Positions 17,371-25,401 of a DNA stretch of 48,523 nt are shown in pieces (the stretch's first letter is position 1; each line of letters starts with the position of its first letter). Both the position numbers and the translations under genes were made by a program. The notes below the pieces were generated by a model. The model was not told the origin of the DNA, ran no database searches, and was given only the letters and a program-made list of their open reading frames with translations. Origin of the DNA: Tychonema sp. LEGE 06208 (GTDB taxonomy: Bacteria > Cyanobacteriota > Cyanobacteriia > Cyanobacteriales > Microcoleaceae); the NCBI RefSeq assembly GCF_015207505.1, contig NZ_JADEWT010000037.1, positions 1-48,523 of the forward strand, read 5' to 3'.

Positions 17371-17531
17371 AAACGATATAATTGCTAAGGGATAAACTGT
17401 ACTGCTGCATTTGATTTTAAAATTTTGGGCGCTGCAAAAAGCCCTCCCCACAAGAGTTAAAAAAACAAGATTTTTGAAATTAATTGCAGTACAAATAGAG
17501 GGCTAATAAGGAAAAAAAATAACCATTCTCG

Positions 17532-17580
17532 ATTCCTAATTCCCAATTCCCCAATTCCCAATTCCCCAATTCCCAATTAC
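17532..17580. repeat. AATTCCC/AATTCCCC short tandem repeats
   Basis: Seven- to eight-base units of AATTCCC(C) repeat about six times just upstream of the ADP-ribosylglycohydrolase-like gene. Confidence 0.8.
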
Positions 17581-17602
17581 TAACAACTTGAGTTAAATTC
17601 AA

Positions 17603-18748
17603 ATGCGCCATTCCCTGTTGAGCAAGTTTCAAGGAACCATACTGGGGGCAGTTTTAGGAGACTCTACAGGCCTGCAATATCAGAGGCAACTGGTGGGTAT
17701 TTCCCCCAAAACAGAAGGCTGGCAGCCTATTTTACAACTGACGAAACACCAGCAATTGACCCTGAGCGGGCAAACATTGTTGAATTCTCCCAACACTAAA
17801 ATCCTCACTGGCACGCACTCATCCGAATGCGGGAGACTTGCAGTAGCGTGGACTCAAAGTTTAATTCGGTGTATGGGTTTAGATTTAAAAGATTGGGGCG
17901 ACACTTGGGAAGGATTTGTCAAATCGGAAATCTATCCTCCAGAAAGCACCGAGTTTCAAAGCGTGCTTAACCCTTGCGAAGCTGCTGTTGCTGCGATCCC
18001 GTGCGCGATGTTTTTTCACGAAAATAAAGCTAAGCTGCGAGAAAAAATCATGCTGGCGACAGATGTTTTTCCCAACGAAAATAAGTCAGAATTGCAAACA
18101 GCCGTTTTAGCTATCGGATATGCGATCGCCCGATCGCTCAAACAAAGACTCGATCCCTCGACAGCGATCGATCAAACAATTGCCTACCTGAACACAGATA
18201 ATGCCTTAACAGAGCTACTGCTACAAGTGCAAATACTACTAGAACAGAAAGCCGATTTAGAAACAGCAACCACCCACCTGTGCAAAAGCGTCACAGCTTT
18301 GCCAGAAAAACAAGGCGATGGCGACAAAAGAGCGCAAACTAACTCAACTGTCAACCAGGGAAATTTGCTGCCCATCGCCCTAGCTTTCTACTGCTTCTTG
18401 AACACTGCAGAAGACTTGCGCTTGTCAGTGATGCGGGCAGCCCGCTGCGGGATAGCCGGACAACTCACCTGCGCTTTGACGGGAGCTTTGTCTGGAGCTT
18501 ACAACGGCGCTGCTGCGATTCCTGTAGAATGGCGACAATTATCTTCGGCTGCGGTGGAATCGCGGCGGTTCGCCGAAGGCGGAGAACCCTCGCTCTGGGG
18601 AATCGGCAGCGATGCCAAAATTGTGGAGTTAGCAAATAATTTGTTTGCGGTGTGGGCGGGAGTTTACAACCCTTCAGCAGGCATGAATTCGGAAGCGCTA
18701 GCCCGCGCTGTGGCTGCACCTTATGTGATTAGACCTCGCAAAATATAA
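17603..18748 (+). CDS. ADP-ribosylglycohydrolase-like protein, probably inactive
   Basis: A 381-residue protein with the overall plan of the ADP-ribosylglycohydrolase (DraG/ADPRH) family: N-terminal FQGTILGAVLGDSTG, and a C-terminal helix block ALTGALSGAYNGAAAIPVEW typical of these all-helical hydrolases. The metal-binding motifs are changed. The usual T-D-D-T after the first helices reads GTHSSECGRLA (near residue 70), and the G-G-D-T-D-T before the last block reads CGIAGQLTCAL (near 282). The di-magnesium centre should therefore be missing. It may bind ADP-ribose or a protein without cleaving. Residues 323-329 (FAEGGEP) come from a 21-bp palindromic stretch that could be an inserted repeat. 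Confidence 0.7.
   Translation: MRHSLLSKFQGTILGAVLGDSTGLQYQRQLVGISPKTEGWQPILQLTKHQQLTLSGQTLLNSPNTKILTGTHSSECGRLAVAWTQSLIRCMGLDLKDWGDTWEGFVKSEIYPPESTEFQSVLNPCEAAVAAIPCAMFFHENKAKLREKIMLATDVFPNENKSELQTAVLAIGYAIARSLKQRLDPSTAIDQTIAYLNTDNALTELLLQVQILLEQKADLETATTHLCKSVTALPEKQGDGDKRAQTNSTVNQGNLLPIALAFYCFLNTAEDLRLSVMRAARCGIAGQLTCALTGALSGAYNGAAAIPVEWRQLSSAAVESRRFAEGGEPSLWGIGSDAKIVELANNLFAVWAGVYNPSAGMNSEALARAVAAPYVIRPRKI
18569..18589. repeat. Possible in-frame 21-bp repeat insertion
   Basis: A palindromic stretch (core GGTTCGCCGAAGGCGGAGAA, 18567-18586) exactly seven codons long lies in frame near the end of the ADP-ribosylglycohydrolase-like gene. Its CCGAAGGC core is shared with the 21-base intruder at 22397-22417. 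This is weak evidence for a small mobile repeat in coding sequence. Confidence 0.35.
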
Positions 18749-18882
18749 AGTTTTGAGCTTGAAAAAGGGAGGGTAAACTAGAAATTAGTAATGAGAAATG
18801 AGCAATTAACCAGTCAAAAGCGAAAGCGGAAGGAAAGCGGCAATTAAAAATTTAAAAATAAAATGTGACTATCTTGACTCCC

Positions 18883-18948
18883 AAAACCCGGTTTCTAGGA
18901 AAATGTTGGGTTGTAAAAGCAGGAATCTACGGATAAATCGGGTTTTTA
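18883..18948. repeat. AAACCCGGTTT paired palindrome, copy
   Basis: AAAACCCGGTTTCT at the left and AAATCGGGTTTTTA at the right flank about 38 bp. It belongs to the dispersed family also seen at 26685, 34591, 44497 and 48429. The 18749-19187 gap otherwise contains A-rich sequence and no credible gene. Confidence 0.7.
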
Positions 18949-19187
18949 GCCCTCGCGCCCGCGAACGGTTCGAGATAGATAAGGGCCCGAAAGAAGCAGC
19001 GGAAGCTTGAGGACACTGCTGGCTGGTTGGCTGCTTCTTAGCAAACCGAACTGCTGGCGACATTCAGGCAAAGTAGCTGGCGCGGTTAAATATTCAGGTA
19101 CGGTAATTCGGATACACTCAATCAAGATGCACAGTCAGAATTTCTGACCAGGCTGCTGGATAACAGTGAACATATCTTCGACATATA

Positions 19188-21740
19188 ATGAATACGATCT
19201 CCTCATTGATGCGGCAGATTGAGCAGCTAGGGGCTGCGCGCTCACTGCGCCAACAGATTGCTAAAGTGCAAAATGGCAGCAAAGCAGAGCCCGATCGCCC
19301 TGGCAAACATCTGTTAAGCCGTTTTTCGCTCGACAAACTGGATCTGCCCGAAACTTTTATTAAATTTAGAAGTAAAACCTCAAAATCAACTATCAAAAAT
19401 CAAGCTCGTTCCCCGATGTTGGTGATCGTAGCGGTAGTTTCCCTCAGCAGCACTTTGGGCCACCGCTTCTACAACCAGCCGAAACTTGATGTGGGGACGA
19501 AAGCTCCTCAGACGATTCAGGCTCCTGCTAGTGCTAGTATCCCCGATCGCAAAACTACTGAAGAAGAGCGTTCATCGGCGCGGATCGGGGCTGTAGCGAT
19601 ATTAATGCTCGATCCAGCCGTGGAGCAACAAATCGAGCAAGAAATGCAGCTATTTTGGCAACAGGGAAGCGAACTGCGGCGGGAGGTAGGCTCGTTTCCG
19701 TTTGCCGCTACCTCGGCGCTCTCAAATTCGACTCAGCTTTATTTGAGGCGCTGTCCTGAGTGGGAGTGGCGATCGATTTTGGCGGCGGCTGGAGACTCTA
19801 GCGGCGCAACTTCCGAGAAGTTGAATTTGGATTCCCCCGCCAGTGATGCGCCGACAGATAGCCAGTCTAAGCAGGAGGCTCTGACTCAACTGCAAGCTTA
19901 CAGTCGATCGGTCTCAGCAGCAGAGTTCAAAAGCCTGACAGACAGTATTTCCTCAGCTCGCAGCCACTATGTCAGTGCTGTGGATGCGCTGGAAAAACCT
20001 TCGGTTTCTGGACTCCGACAGATTTACGATACTTCGTTGTTCGATTTGTCGGATGCAGCTTGGCAGAAAACCCAAACGGGTATGAGTCGAGTGGCAAAAA
20101 TAATGCTGGCTCAAGGTATCCCGCCGGGGTTGCCAAAAGAGATGTTGAAAGAAGCTGTGAAGCTGCAAATAGCAGATGAAGTGCCTTTAGAGTCGCAAGC
20201 TTTGGCAGTTGAAGGTTTAAGTGCGATTTTGCAGCCAAATCTGGTAAAAGATCCCGAAGCAACCAAACAGCTAGCTGAATTGGCGGCGCAAAAGGTGAAA
20301 CCGGTGACGATCGCCGTCAAGCAGGGCGATATTATTGTTACAGAAGGAAAAGAAATATCGCAGCAAGATTTCGTGTTGCTGGACTATTTTGGTTTGAGCC
20401 GGCGGGGGGTGAATTGGCTGGGGCTGGCGGGGTTTGTGTGTTTAGTGTCGGGGGCAATTGCGATCGTGCTGCTGGTAGAAAGGCACTACCGCTTGCGGCG
20501 GAGAGATCATTTGCTGTTGCTGTTGCTGACTTTGAGCGCGCCCGTGCTGGTGAGTTTGGGGCTGCCTTGGACGAGTTTGCCCGCGATCGGCATTTTAGCC
20601 GGTGGCTTCTACGGTTCGGCCGTGGGAGTGACTGTGGTGGGGCTGCTGTCGGCGCTGCTGCCCGTTGGCTTAAATGTGGAGTTGATTCATTTGGTGGCTA
20701 GCGCGGCGGGGGGATTGCTGGGCGCTTTTATGGCCGGGCGGCTGCGATCGCGCGAGGAGTTGGCTCTCTTGGGCGTGGCTGTGGGCTTGACTCAGGGCTC
20801 GGTTTATCTGGTGGGGACTTTGATTGCCAGTGCGGCTGCAGGTGCGATTTGGTACCTCGTTCTCGGTACGGTGGGCGCCCAAAGTTTGGCCGGTTTGGCT
20901 TGGAGCGTTGTGGCGATCGGCATCAGCCCTTATTTAGAACACGTTTTCGACTTGATCACCCCGATCCGGCTGGCGGAACTTGCCAATCCCAACCGCCCGC
21001 TGTTAAAGAAGTTGGCTGCCGAGGCTCCGGGGACTTTTCAGCACACGCTGTTTGTGGCTAGTTTGGCGGAGGCTGCGGCTCGGGAACTCGGCTGCAATGT
21101 TGAGCTGGTCAGGACTGGAACATTATACCACGATATTGGAAAAATGCACGATCCGCTCGGATTTTGCGAAAATCAAATGGGCGGGGGAAACAAACACGAT
21201 GAAATTAATGACCCTTGGAAAAGCGCTGAAATTATTAAAAAGCACGTTAGCGAAGGGTTGCTGATGGCGCGCAAGCACCGATTGCCGAAGGCGATTCAGG
21301 CGTTTATTCCCGAACACCAAGGTACGATGTTGATTGCTTATTTCTATCACCAAGCGAAGCAAAATGCTGCCCAAAAACCAGAAGATTTAAAGATTGCTTT
21401 GGCAGATGCGGATAATTCTAAGTTAGCCATCGCAATTCGGGAAGTGACGGAGAAGGATTTTCGCTATGTAGGCCCGATTCCTCAGTCGCGGGAAACTGGG
21501 ATTTTGATGCTGGCGGATTCTTGCGAGGCTGCTTTGCGATCGCTCAAGGATGCCACTCACGAGGAAGCTTTGAATATGGTTAATAAGATTTTGCGCGCTC
21601 GTTGGCAGGACAATCAGTTGTTGGATTCTGGTTTGACGCGGGAAGATATGTCTTTAATTGGGGAGATTTTTGTGCGGGTTTGGGAACAGTTCAATCACAA
21701 GCGAATTGCTTATCCTAGTGCGGTTTTCACTCCGAGGTAA
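19188..21740 (+). CDS. 7TM-HD phosphohydrolase, PgpH-like (cyclic di-AMP phosphodiesterase)
   Basis: An 850-residue membrane protein of the PgpH family, which hydrolyses cyclic di-AMP. Order of parts: cytoplasmic start, a membrane anchor near 80-97, a long extracytoplasmic region to about 400 (7TMR-HDED type, ending KPVTIAVKQGDIIVTEGKEIS), a block of about seven membrane helices at 405-590, and a cytoplasmic HD domain at about 605-800. Metal-binding motifs are intact: FQHTLFVASLAE near 618, LYHDIGKM near 646, PEHQGT near 706. The insert between the HD residues (NQMGGGNKHDEI) fits the family. The N-terminal 80 residues are longer than in Firmicute PgpH. It stands alone after a 439-bp gap. Confidence 0.93.
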   Translation: MNTISSLMRQIEQLGAARSLRQQIAKVQNGSKAEPDRPGKHLLSRFSLDKLDLPETFIKFRSKTSKSTIKNQARSPMLVIVAVVSLSSTLGHRFYNQPKLDVGTKAPQTIQAPASASIPDRKTTEEERSSARIGAVAILMLDPAVEQQIEQEMQLFWQQGSELRREVGSFPFAATSALSNSTQLYLRRCPEWEWRSILAAAGDSSGATSEKLNLDSPASDAPTDSQSKQEALTQLQAYSRSVSAAEFKSLTDSISSARSHYVSAVDALEKPSVSGLRQIYDTSLFDLSDAAWQKTQTGMSRVAKIMLAQGIPPGLPKEMLKEAVKLQIADEVPLESQALAVEGLSAILQPNLVKDPEATKQLAELAAQKVKPVTIAVKQGDIIVTEGKEISQQDFVLLDYFGLSRRGVNWLGLAGFVCLVSGAIAIVLLVERHYRLRRRDHLLLLLLTLSAPVLVSLGLPWTSLPAIGILAGGFYGSAVGVTVVGLLSALLPVGLNVELIHLVASAAGGLLGAFMAGRLRSREELALLGVAVGLTQGSVYLVGTLIASAAAGAIWYLVLGTVGAQSLAGLAWSVVAIGISPYLEHVFDLITPIRLAELANPNRPLLKKLAAEAPGTFQHTLFVASLAEAAARELGCNVELVRTGTLYHDIGKMHDPLGFCENQMGGGNKHDEINDPWKSAEIIKKHVSEGLLMARKHRLPKAIQAFIPEHQGTMLIAYFYHQAKQNAAQKPEDLKIALADADNSKLAIAIREVTEKDFRYVGPIPQSRETGILMLADSCEAALRSLKDATHEEALNMVNKILRARWQDNQLLDSGLTREDMSLIGEIFVRVWEQFNHKRIAYPSAVFTPR

Positions 21741-21794
21741 GGGGAAATTTAGAGTCGCCAAAAAGCAGATCTAATTTCTGTGGAAAATTAGATT

Positions 21795-22298
21795 TTATGA
21801 TGGCGATGTACCGCGCAGGGCACCGTGAACTTGTGGATTGCCGCTGACAATCACCACAGTTTGTTTGATTCCTGTGATTAGCCAATGTCTGTCTGTTTTT
21901 TGAATCAAGGAGTGAAAATAGTTTCCTGCTGTATCCAACCGATTCTGTCCCGATTCGCGAGTCTGGTCAAGTCGATAAATTTGATAGACAGACTTGCATT
22001 CGGCAGTATTATTGTTAAGAGTTACCTCGTGATTTGTGCTGACCTGTAGCGTTCGCAAACCCGCAAGACCTTCTACCCGCTGTTTTATGTATTCTTCTGC
22101 AGTTACTCGTCTGGGAGGTTCACCCCTGAATTCCGAGTAGTCGATATCTATTTCGTCGGCTAAATGCGATCCTCTTCGAGGGCTTCGCTAACGCACTTTT
22201 TGCCAGTCTTTGGTATCGAACGCATTGGCAAATGCTACGATCGTATCTGCGATCGCAGCGCGGTCAACAATCCAGCGGATTTCGGGCAGTTCGTACAT
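21795..22298 (-). pseudogene. NTF2/SnoaL-like gene broken by a 21-bp repeat
   Basis: Reading from ATG 22298, the frame runs MYELPEIRWIVDRAA...FDTKDWQKVR (36 codons), then a TAG, then continues in the same frame with LADEIDIDYSEFRGEPPRRV, TLQVSTNHEVTL, AECKSVYQ and WLITGIKQTV to the stop at 21795. The two halves form one SnoaL-like/NTF2-like domain of about 160 residues (ligand-binding or cyclase-type fold). The TAG comes from a 21-bp repeat at 22171-22191. Removing it restores GTGCGATCGCAT, an intact HIP1 site, and the residues VRSHLADEID. Strain-specific loss of function is likely unless the stop is read through. Confidence 0.75.
22171..22191. repeat. 21-bp small dispersed repeat inserted in a HIP1 site, copy A
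   Basis: Starts CCTCTTCGAGGGCTTCGC and ends TAA. It is flanked by GCGAT on the left and CGC on the right, so the HIP1 octamer GCGATCGC is split after its fifth base. An identical 21-mer occurs at 25277-25297 in the same setting. It introduces the stop codon of the NTF2-like pseudogene. Confidence 0.85.
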
Positions 22299-22335
22299 AG
22301 AAAATAAATTTTGTCCGTTGTGTTGCAGAAGGAAG

Positions 22336-22430
22336 AAGTCATTAGTCATTAGTCATTAGTCATTAGTTATTAGTCATTAGTTATTAGTTATTTTAGTCGA
22401 AGAGCGAAGCCGAAGGCTAGTCATTAGTCA
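22336..22430. repeat. AGTCATT heptamer array with a 21-base intruder
   Basis: Seven-base AGTCATT/AGTTATT units fill 22336-22396 and resume at 22418. Between them, 22397-22417 is a 21-base GC-rich block beginning TCGAAGAGCGAAGCC, unrelated to the heptamers but similar in length and wording (GCGAAGCC) to the 21-bp repeat at 22171. Confidence 0.8.
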
Positions 22431-22466
22431 TCAGGAAGAAGGAAGAATTTTAGACTGACGATGCCC

Positions 22467-22633
22467 AATGCCTCATCCCTCCGCTTCGCTCCGCCCTGCG
22501 CGGGCCAATACCCCATCCCTCCGCTTCGCGCTCGCCCAATCCCTCCGCTTCGCTCCGCCCAATGACCTGCGCGGGCCAATGCCCATGCCCCATCCCTCCG
22601 CTTCGCTCCGCCCAATGCCCGATGCCCGATGCC
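22467..22633. repeat. Interspersed CCTCCGCTTCGCTCCGCC and CCTGCGCGGGCC array
   Basis: Four copies of CCCTCCGCTTCGC (with CTCCGCC after most) alternate with two copies of CCTGCGCGGGCCAAT and spacers such as CCAATGCCC. It lies between the pseudogene region and the stop of the ABC permease gene. Frames through it (including runs of Gly-Arg) are by-products of the repeats. Confidence 0.8.
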
Positions 22634-22639
22634 CTCAAT

Positions 22640-23506
22640 CTATCCTTTGACTCCGGCGGCGGCTTCTGTCGGTACAATGTATTTTTGCAAGACCAAAAAC
22701 AGTCCTAAAACTGGAACAATGGAAATAATTGAACCCGCCGCTACCAAACGCCAATCTAAGGAAAATGTCCCGGCTAAATTAGCAACTCCTAAAGGTAACG
22801 TGTAATATTCGGGTCTGTCTAAAACTAGCAGCGGCCACAGAAAATCGCTCCACGAACCGATAAATACAAAAATTCCTAAAGTGACTAAAGCTGGCTTAAT
22901 TGCCGGAATCATGACGTGCCACCAAATGCCTAATTCAGTGCAGCCGTCGATGCGGGCGGCTTCTTCTAATTCTTTGGGAACTGCTAGGAATGCTTGCCGC
23001 AATAAAAATATGCCGAAGGCTGAGGCTAGTCCGGGAAATATTACGCCTAAATAGCTGTTTTTTAATCCGAGTTGTACTGTCAATATGTACAGCGGAATCA
23101 TGACTATTTGGAAGGGTATCATGATGGTGGATACGATCGTAATTAAGATGGCTTCGCGGCCGCGAAAGTTGAGTCTGGCTAAGGGGTATGCGGCGAGGGC
23201 GCAAAACAGGACGTTGATGCTGACTGTGAGGCCGGCAATTAGGGTGCTGTTGAACAGGTAGCGGCCGAAGGGGTTGGTTTGCCAGACTTTGATGAAGTTT
23301 TCGAGGGTTGGCTGTTGTGGCCACAGTTGCGGGGGATATTGAAAGATGTTTTCGGTTGGGGATTTGAGGGAGGTACTCAGCAGCCACAGCAGGGGGAAGA
23401 GCATTAAAAGTGCGATCGCCCCCATGATACTGTACGTCCACAGTGTGCTCCACCGCGAGGGAGTTCTGTTTGGGGAATTTGATTTTTTAGTTTTGAGATT
23501 GTTCAT
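22640..23506 (-). CDS. Carbohydrate ABC transporter permease (MalG type)
   Basis: A 288-residue inner-membrane permease of the sugar-import class, starting [13 protein letters not shown]. Six hydrophobic segments are seen, and the EAA loop that contacts the ATPase reads [27 protein letters not shown] split over two helices, the MalG/second-permease form. A longer frame reaching 23857 would overlap rpsF on the other strand, so ATG 23506 is the sensible start. There is no adjacent binding protein, partner permease or ATPase, so the rest of the transporter must lie elsewhere; the sugar is unknown. Confidence 0.9.
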   Translation of the reverse strand: MNNLKTKKSNSPNRTPSRWSTLWTYSIMGAIALLMLFPLLWLLSTSLKSPTENIFQYPPQLWPQQPTLENFIKVWQTNPFGRYLFNSTLIAGLTVSINVLFCALAAYPLARLNFRGREAILITIVSTIMIPFQIVMIPLYILTVQLGLKNSYLGVIFPGLASAFGIFLLRQAFLAVPKELEEAARIDGCTELGIWWHVMIPAIKPALVTLGIFVFIGSWSDFLWPLLVLDRPEYYTLPLGVANLAGTFSLDWRLVAAGSIISIVPVLGLFLVLQKYIVPTEAAAGVKG

Positions 23507-23572
23507 TGTTGGGATATGATAATAAGTCCTTGCTTCGTGAGAAGCCTTGTTGTCCATAAGGGGATTATTGCC

Positions 23573-23908
23573 ATGAAACCGTTTATTTACGAAACAATGT
23601 ACATTCTGCGCCCTGATTTGGGTGAGGAAATGACTGACGCGGCGATCGCGAAATATCAAACTATTTTGCGCGATCAAGGTGCTGAAAATATCGAAACTCA
23701 GCACCGCGGCAAGCGCCGTTTGGCTTACGAAATCGGCAAGCACCGGGACGGAGTATACGTTCAAATGAACTATACAGCTCCGGGCGCTGCAATTTTTCCT
23801 ATGGAACGCGCGATGCGTCTGAGCGAAGAAGTGATTCGCTATTTGACGATCAAGCAAGATGTCCCAGATGCACCGGAAGCGGAAGCGGAAGCGGAAGCCG
23901 CAGCATAA
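23573..23908 (+). CDS. rpsF: 30S ribosomal protein S6
   Basis: Small-subunit protein of 111 residues. [37 protein letters not shown] and the [17 protein letters not shown] segment match S6. The tail is a short Glu/Ala run ([11 protein letters not shown]), encoded by GCGGAA repeats. ATG 23573 is chosen because the family begins at [11 protein letters not shown]; the frame is open further upstream to 23516. It is not followed by rpsR or other ribosomal genes, as is usual in cyanobacteria. It diverges from the sugar permease with a 66-bp gap. Confidence 0.96.
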   Translation: MKPFIYETMYILRPDLGEEMTDAAIAKYQTILRDQGAENIETQHRGKRRLAYEIGKHRDGVYVQMNYTAPGAAIFPMERAMRLSEEVIRYLTIKQDVPDAPEAEAEAEAAA

Positions 23909-23944
23909 AACGAGTTTTTTGACTCGTTACCAAGAAAGAACCTG

Positions 23945-24089
23945 GTTATATCAATTCCGGCTGCGCCGGAATGATATAGAGGACACGGCAGTGCCGTTTC
24001 TTGCGCGCCAGATTAATTGTAGGGACTCGGCACTGCCGTGTCCCGATCTGGGGTAGTATTAATTCCGATGCAACCGGAATTGATATAAC
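23945..24089. repeat. 145-bp element with 16-bp perfect terminal inverted repeats
   Basis: GTTATATCAATTCCGG (23945-23960) is perfectly inverted at 24074-24089. Inside are two palindromic blocks of the GGACACGGCAGTGCCG type (23981-23996 and about 24023-24043). No coding capacity. The layout is that of a miniature inverted-repeat element; an element with similar termini lies at 17278-17370 and a fragment at about 26474. Confidence 0.8.
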
Positions 24090-24103
24090 GAGCAGCAAAA
24101 ACG

Positions 24104-24850
24104 CTAATCGGTGTTCAAAAATTCCAAATAATTATTAGTCAGTTCTTTGACTGCTAACTCGTAAAACTGCTGGCCGTGTTCTGGGGTTGCTAGGGCCGGA
24201 TTTGAACCCATTCTGCCGTCGGGATATCGCCGTCGGAAGTTAGCAGCACTGTAAATTTTGTACCCGGATGCAGCTTGTTCCGAAAGCGGTGCTTGCTTGA
24301 TTGCTTCTGGATAAAGGTACTGGGTTAAGGCGATTTCGCTGGGGGTGGCGTGGGAACCTTCTTGGTTTCCGTACAATTCTTTGGCGAGTTTGTAGACTGA
24401 ACCGCACATGAACCAGTTGCCGATTTGACACTGGATGCGATCGGCATTTGGTAAATTCAAGTCCGACAAATGCGCGTAAGTCTCGGAAAATGCTGCTTTC
24501 ATCGTGGCAATGTTGCCGCCGTGACCGTTGATGAAGAAATATTTCTCAAATCCCGCTTTTGCTAAAGATGTGATATGATCTCTGATTACGAGAATCAGGG
24601 TCTGCGGTCGGAGGCTGATGCTGCCGGGAAAGCTGGTGTGGTGCAAGGCCATCCCTACATTAATTGTCGGGCCGATTAAGGCATGGGCAGCTTCGCCGAC
24701 ACCAAGGGCGATCGCACCAGCAGCAATGGCGTCAGTTCCGATTAAGCCGGTGGGCCCGTGCTGTTCCGTGGAGCCAATCGGGATAATTATGCCGCGGGAA
24801 CTTTCTAGATAAGCTTCTACCTCCGGCCAGGTACTCAAATGCAGCAACAT
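24104..24850 (-). CDS. Creatininase family amidohydrolase
   Basis: A 248-residue metalloenzyme of the creatininase/MftE-like superfamily, which opens or hydrolyses amide bonds in small molecules. Metal ligands are in place: PIGSTEQHGP (Glu, His), GTDAIAAG (Asp), FFINGHGGN (His) and a later EGSHATPSE with a Glu. Cyanobacteria do not use creatinine, so the substrate is unknown; other members act on cyclic amides and peptides. The start at 24850 gives a natural N-terminus. There is no obvious operon partner: the neighbouring MITE-like element and an intergenic gap isolate it. Confidence 0.9.
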   Translation of the reverse strand: MLLHLSTWPEVEAYLESSRGIIIPIGSTEQHGPTGLIGTDAIAAGAIALGVGEAAHALIGPTINVGMALHHTSFPGSISLRPQTLILVIRDHITSLAKAGFEKYFFINGHGGNIATMKAAFSETYAHLSDLNLPNADRIQCQIGNWFMCGSVYKLAKELYGNQEGSHATPSEIALTQYLYPEAIKQAPLSEQAASGYKIYSAANFRRRYPDGRMGSNPALATPEHGQQFYELAVKELTNNYLEFLNTD

Positions 24851-25112
24851 TATAGGCAGTTTACAGATTTTTACTTACAAACTCGATCCTAGCCGGCAAG
24901 CGCAGAAAAAGAACTTTGGGGCAACTTATGATTGTATTCTTAAACACAGCTCTACAGTCCGATCGCAACTTTACAGTTATATTACTTAACTTTAATAATT
25001 TAACCAATTAATTACCAAAACTTTACCTTTTAATAACCTTTTAAGAGTAGTATAACAAGCATCTCCCTATAGATTGGGTGTTACCCGGTCAATTAACGGC
25101 GGGCAATGTTTT

Positions 25113-25262
25113 ATGAAATTAACACCAACCCCTAAAAATGACCGGGCTTCTGATGCCTGGACGCAGGCAAACAGCGCAGCTATCGCAACTGCTCTACGGC
25201 TGTACTTTTTGCACGAGCAAGTAGAAATAGTCGAGCGCGTGTCTGTGGGATGGGCTGGCTAA
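25113..25262 (+). CDS. Doubtful small protein (49 residues)
   Basis: ATG 25113 begins MKLTPTPKNDRASDAWTQAN, followed by a helical stretch AAIATALRLYFLHEQVEIVE and the end RVSVGWAG. Base composition is coding-like, but there is no family match I know and no good ribosome binding site. It may be a real small gene or a remnant. It is the only possible gene in the 24851-25401 gap, which otherwise holds an A/T-rich stretch upstream and the 21-bp repeat plus a HIP1-rich stretch downstream. Confidence 0.3.
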   Translation: MKLTPTPKNDRASDAWTQANSAAIATALRLYFLHEQVEIVERVSVGWAG

Positions 25263-25276
25263 GGATTACAAGCGAT

Positions 25277-25297
25277 CCTCTTCGAGGGCTTCGCTAA
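25277..25297. repeat. 21-bp small dispersed repeat in a HIP1-like site, copy B
   Basis: Identical to copy A at 22171-22191. Left flank GCGAT (25272-25276) and right flank CGAAC; removing it would rejoin GCGATCGA. Same orientation and same cut point relative to GCGAT as copy A. Confidence 0.85.
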
Positions 25298-25401
25298 CGA
25301 ACAAATGGCGGTCGTATAGGCGATCGCAGCGCGAGAGGCCTCAGCTACTGAAGAAGGCACCTCACGCTAGCCACATACAAACATAACTCCCACTGATATT
25401 T

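Noticed and set aside
22424-22677. Gly/Arg-rich minus-strand frames
   Set aside because: They are translations of the CCTCCGCTTCGC repeat array and overlap the ABC permease.
23507-23857. Longer N-terminus for the ABC permease
   Set aside because: It would overlap rpsF on the other strand and has no membrane-permease character.
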